A DNA stretch of 7,742 bases from Myxococcales bacterium (GTDB lineage Bacteria; Myxococcota_A; UBA9042; PHBI01; JAAZYN01): positions 1 through 7,742 of the forward strand of contig JAAZYN010000141.1 in assembly GCA_014239625.1 (NCBI GenBank), in the 5' to 3' direction. Shown piece by piece: positions 5,948-7,742 of this stretch. Every line of letters begins with the position of its first letter. Position 1 is the stretch's first letter. The notes beneath the pieces were generated by a model. It ran no database searches and was not told the DNA's origin. It saw only the letters and a program-made list of their open reading frames with translations. Both the position numbers and the translations under genes were made by a program.

Positions 5948-7074
5948 CCACAGCCGATGGTGCCCACGGCACCTACCCCCTGTTCGAGATCGCCCCAGCC
6001 CTCGACAGACGCCTCAACCGCGTACCCCTCGGCGACTATCCGACCCCGGTGGACCGCGTCGACCCGACGACCCTGGGCCTGCCGCCAGGTGGTCCGCAGT
6101 TGTTCATCAAGCGCGAAGACATCTCAGCGCAGGGCTACGGCGGCAACAAGGTTCGCCCCCTGGAGCTGGTCCTGGGTGACGCGCAGCGCAGGGGCGCGCG
6201 GCGGATATGGGCGACCGGGGCGCTCGGCAGCAACCACTCCGTGGCGACCGCGATTCACGCGCACCGCGCAGGGCTTCAAGCGGGCGCGCTGCTTTGGCCA
6301 CAGCCGGTCAGCCTGACAGCGCGAGACAACCTGGAGACGATGCTGTCGCTCGACTGCCGCGTCGAGTGTTTGCCCGGCATCGCGATGGTCCCGCTCAGTG
6401 TCGCGGCCGTGCGCCTGTTGACCGGGCTGCGCGGCCCCAGGGACTACGTGCAGGCCCCCGGCGCGGCGGTCCCGCTGGGCGCCCTGGGGCATCTCTCGGC
6501 GGCCCTGGAGCTGGCTCGACAGATCCGCGCCGGTGAGCTGCAGCCGCCCCACGACATCGTTGTCGGGGTGGGAAGTACCTGTACAGCCGCCGGCTTGTTG
6601 GTCGGGCTACGCCTGGCGCGCTACGCTGGGCTGGCCTTCACGAGGGGGAGGCTGCCCATCATTCACGGGGTCCGCGTCACCCCGTGGCCGGTCACCGACC
6701 GCCATCGCGTCGTCGGGCTGGCCTACCGCACCCAGGAGCTGCTGGCCCGGTTGGGCGGCCCAGCGTTGAGCTTCTCCCGACGGGAGCTGAGCGCAGGCTT
6801 CCGGCTGCACACGAGCTACCTCGAGGCGGGGTACGGTCGCGCGTCGGCTGCGGGACGGGACGCGATCACGCGCTTCGCGCGGCGCGACGTGTTGCAGCTC
6901 GACACCACGTACTCCGCGAAAGCGGCCGCCTTCACGCTGGACCTGCTGGCGAGCGGACGGACCCGCGGCCCGGTGCTGTTCTGGGCAACCAAGAGCAGCG
7001 TGCCGCTGCCCCGCGCCGACCCGAGCGCGACGGCCCGCGCGCCGGCGTGGGTTCAGCGGTGGCTGTCGCGCTGA
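5938..7074 (+). CDS. PLP-dependent enzyme, ACC deaminase / D-cysteine desulfhydrase family
   Basis: This is a fold-type II PLP enzyme of up to 378 residues. IKREDI (57-62) leads to GGNKVRPLE, with K71 the expected Schiff-base lysine. GALGSNH (94-100) gives the catalytic S98, N99 and H100; GVGSTCTAAG (210-219) is the phosphate loop; EAGYG (Y299) and LDTTYSAKA (Y325) match the family's substrate-side tyrosines. In the family, Glu and Leu at two sites mark ACC deaminases, while Ser/Thr mark D-cysteine desulfhydrases, which release pyruvate, ammonia and sulfide. Here the equivalent residues are S326 and T351, favouring the desulfhydrase type. However, the usual HTGG near the end is ATKS (350-353), so the substrate is uncertain. 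It is longer than the usual 330-340 residues by short extensions at both ends. GTG 5938 overlaps the cytochrome gene by 10 bp. TTG 5944 gives a 4-bp TTGA overlap and is equally likely. No signal peptide is seen; it is cytoplasmic. Confidence 0.92.
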   Translation: MPLTTADGAHGTYPLFEIAPALDRRLNRVPLGDYPTPVDRVDPTTLGLPPGGPQLFIKREDISAQGYGGNKVRPLELVLGDAQRRGARRIWATGALGSNHSVATAIHAHRAGLQAGALLWPQPVSLTARDNLETMLSLDCRVECLPGIAMVPLSVAAVRLLTGLRGPRDYVQAPGAAVPLGALGHLSAALELARQIRAGELQPPHDIVVGVGSTCTAAGLLVGLRLARYAGLAFTRGRLPIIHGVRVTPWPVTDRHRVVGLAYRTQELLARLGGPALSFSRRELSAGFRLHTSYLEAGYGRASAAGRDAITRFARRDVLQLDTTYSAKAAAFTLDLLASGRTRGPVLFWATKSSVPLPRADPSATARAPAWVQRWLSR

Positions 7075-7658
7075 ACCGAGCCGCGCTGCACGGCGCCATA
7101 CGCCGCGAAGCGACCTGACAGCACGGTCACGTCGCCGGCCCGCCCCCCGTTGGGATCCGCAGGGAACCTGGCCTCGAACCCGTACTGTCGTAGGACGCGG
7201 CCGTCGCGATCGATGGTCTCCGAGACATCGACGCTCACCTCCTCGGCGATCGCGTCGACCTCCCACTCCTGGGGCCCGCCCCCGGCACACCCGACGACGA
7301 TGACGAAGAGCTCACCGCGGACGGCGTCGTCGTGCATGTTCCAGGTCACCGATGTGCCCGCCGGGATCGTCGACAGATCCCCCATGACCTCGAGCTGCGC
7401 CATCGCGCCGCCGTGGGCCGTGGTGAACACCTCGACGGTGTGGCCGTAGCTCGTCACGTCGGCGTCCGCGGGGCTGGGCCGATGGAAGGTGGAGAAGTCC
7501 CCAGCCAGCTCGCCCTGCTCCACCACGGGTAGGGGTTCGGGCTCTTGGAAGCCATAGGCCTCCTCCAAGGCCGGGTCGTAGCTCCAGGGCGGCGTGAACC
7601 AGCAGCCGCTCGCGGTGGTGACCAAAAGGGCGACGAGCGTAAAAGTTCGGCGGGTCAT
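7053..7658 (-). CDS. Lipoprotein of unknown function
   Basis: This 201-residue protein has a signal peptide with a basic start (RR), a hydrophobic core and the lipobox TASG-C19, a good signal peptidase II site. The mature part opens with an aromatic/proline-rich stretch (residues 20-45), then becomes rich in alternating hydrophobic residues typical of beta strands. One further cysteine, C124, lies in a GCAGGGP segment (123-129) followed by EWEVDA. No catalytic motif or named domain is recognised. The start ATG 7658 is supported by GGAGAG 5 nt upstream and by a sigma54 promoter 40-54 nt upstream. The 3' end overlaps the convergent PLP enzyme gene by 22 bp, leaving no room for an intergenic terminator. 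It is probably an envelope lipoprotein expressed on its own under sigma54 control. Confidence 0.85.
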   Translation of the reverse strand: MTRRTFTLVALLVTTASGCWFTPPWSYDPALEEAYGFQEPEPLPVVEQGELAGDFSTFHRPSPADADVTSYGHTVEVFTTAHGGAMAQLEVMGDLSTIPAGTSVTWNMHDDAVRGELFVIVVGCAGGGPQEWEVDAIAEEVSVDVSETIDRDGRVLRQYGFEARFPADPNGGRAGDVTVLSGRFAAYGAVQRGSVQRDSHR

Positions 7659-7663
7659 GATGT

Positions 7664-7669
7664 CTCTCC
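7664..7669 (-). promoter_or_regulatory. Ribosome binding site of the unknown lipoprotein gene
   Basis: GGAGAG on the minus strand lies 5 nt upstream of ATG 7658. It is the strongest Shine-Dalgarno in the window and fixes the start. Confidence 0.75.
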
Positions 7670-7697
7670 GAGTCAGTGGATCTCGGCGCTGTCCAAA

Positions 7698-7712
7698 GCA
7701 AGCTCCATGCCA
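7698..7712 (-). promoter_or_regulatory. Probable sigma54 (-24/-12) promoter of the unknown lipoprotein gene
   Basis: Reading the minus strand from 7713, T-TGGCAT-GGAGC-TTGC-T matches the sigma54 consensus YTGGCACG-N4-TTGCW at all but one base, with exactly 10 nt between the -24 GG and the -12 GC. Transcription would start near 7686, giving a leader of about 28 nt that contains the GGAGAG site. Sigma54 promoters need an enhancer-binding activator; its site would lie beyond the right edge of the window. Confidence 0.6.
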
Positions 7713-7742
7713 AACACAGCCCGATGGGATCAGGAGCAGCGA

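Noticed and set aside
7091..7105. Hairpin CGGCG/CGCCG near the convergent gene ends as a terminator
   Set aside because: The stem is only 5 bp, has no T-tract, and lies inside the lipoprotein coding sequence.

Overview
The window is uniformly GC-rich and carries several marks of a predatory or social deltaproteobacterium-like lineage (Myxococcota in the broad sense, perhaps a Nannocystis-, Plesiocystis- or Bradymonas-type organism; the exact group cannot be decided here). These marks are a C-terminal anchor of the MYXO-CTERM type, long runs of C-x3-C-x4-CG-x2-GCGG-type cysteine repeats, several exported lipoprotein-like products, and a near-consensus sigma54 promoter. There are no RNA genes, mobile elements or CRISPR arrays. 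Five protein-coding genes fill almost all of the DNA.

Layout. On the minus strand, 4407 down to 361 encodes a very large exported protein. It has an N-terminal signal, a complete peptidylarginine/agmatine-deiminase catalytic domain, 13 copies of an eight-cysteine module interleaved with 5 copies of a second six-cysteine module, an acidic proline/threonine linker, and a MYXO-CTERM anchor. Its stop overlaps by 4 bp (GTGA) the start of a second minus-strand gene that runs off the left edge (364 to 1) and is not recognised. A good sigma70-type promoter and ribosome binding site lie just upstream of the deiminase gene. The 301-bp divergent spacer (4408-4708) also holds a nested hairpin.

On the plus strand, 4709-5947 encodes a lipoprotein-like c-type cytochrome made of three repeats of one domain. 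Two repeats have CxxCH; the third has C-x5-CH. The next gene (5938 or 5944 to 7074) overlaps it and encodes a fold-type II PLP enzyme of the ACC deaminase / D-cysteine desulfhydrase family. Its two diagnostic active-site residues look desulfhydrase-like. It converges on, and overlaps by 22 bp, a minus-strand gene for a 201-residue lipoprotein of unknown function (7658 to 7053), preceded by a well-placed sigma54 promoter.

Taken together, this is an envelope/surface locus: a surface-displayed, disulfide-rich deiminase, a periplasmic or outer-membrane cytochrome co-transcribed with a probable sulfur-amino-acid or ACC-type PLP enzyme, and a separately regulated lipoprotein. A shared pathway is not demonstrated by the sequence. 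The most unusual element is the deiminase and its two-module cysteine stalk.
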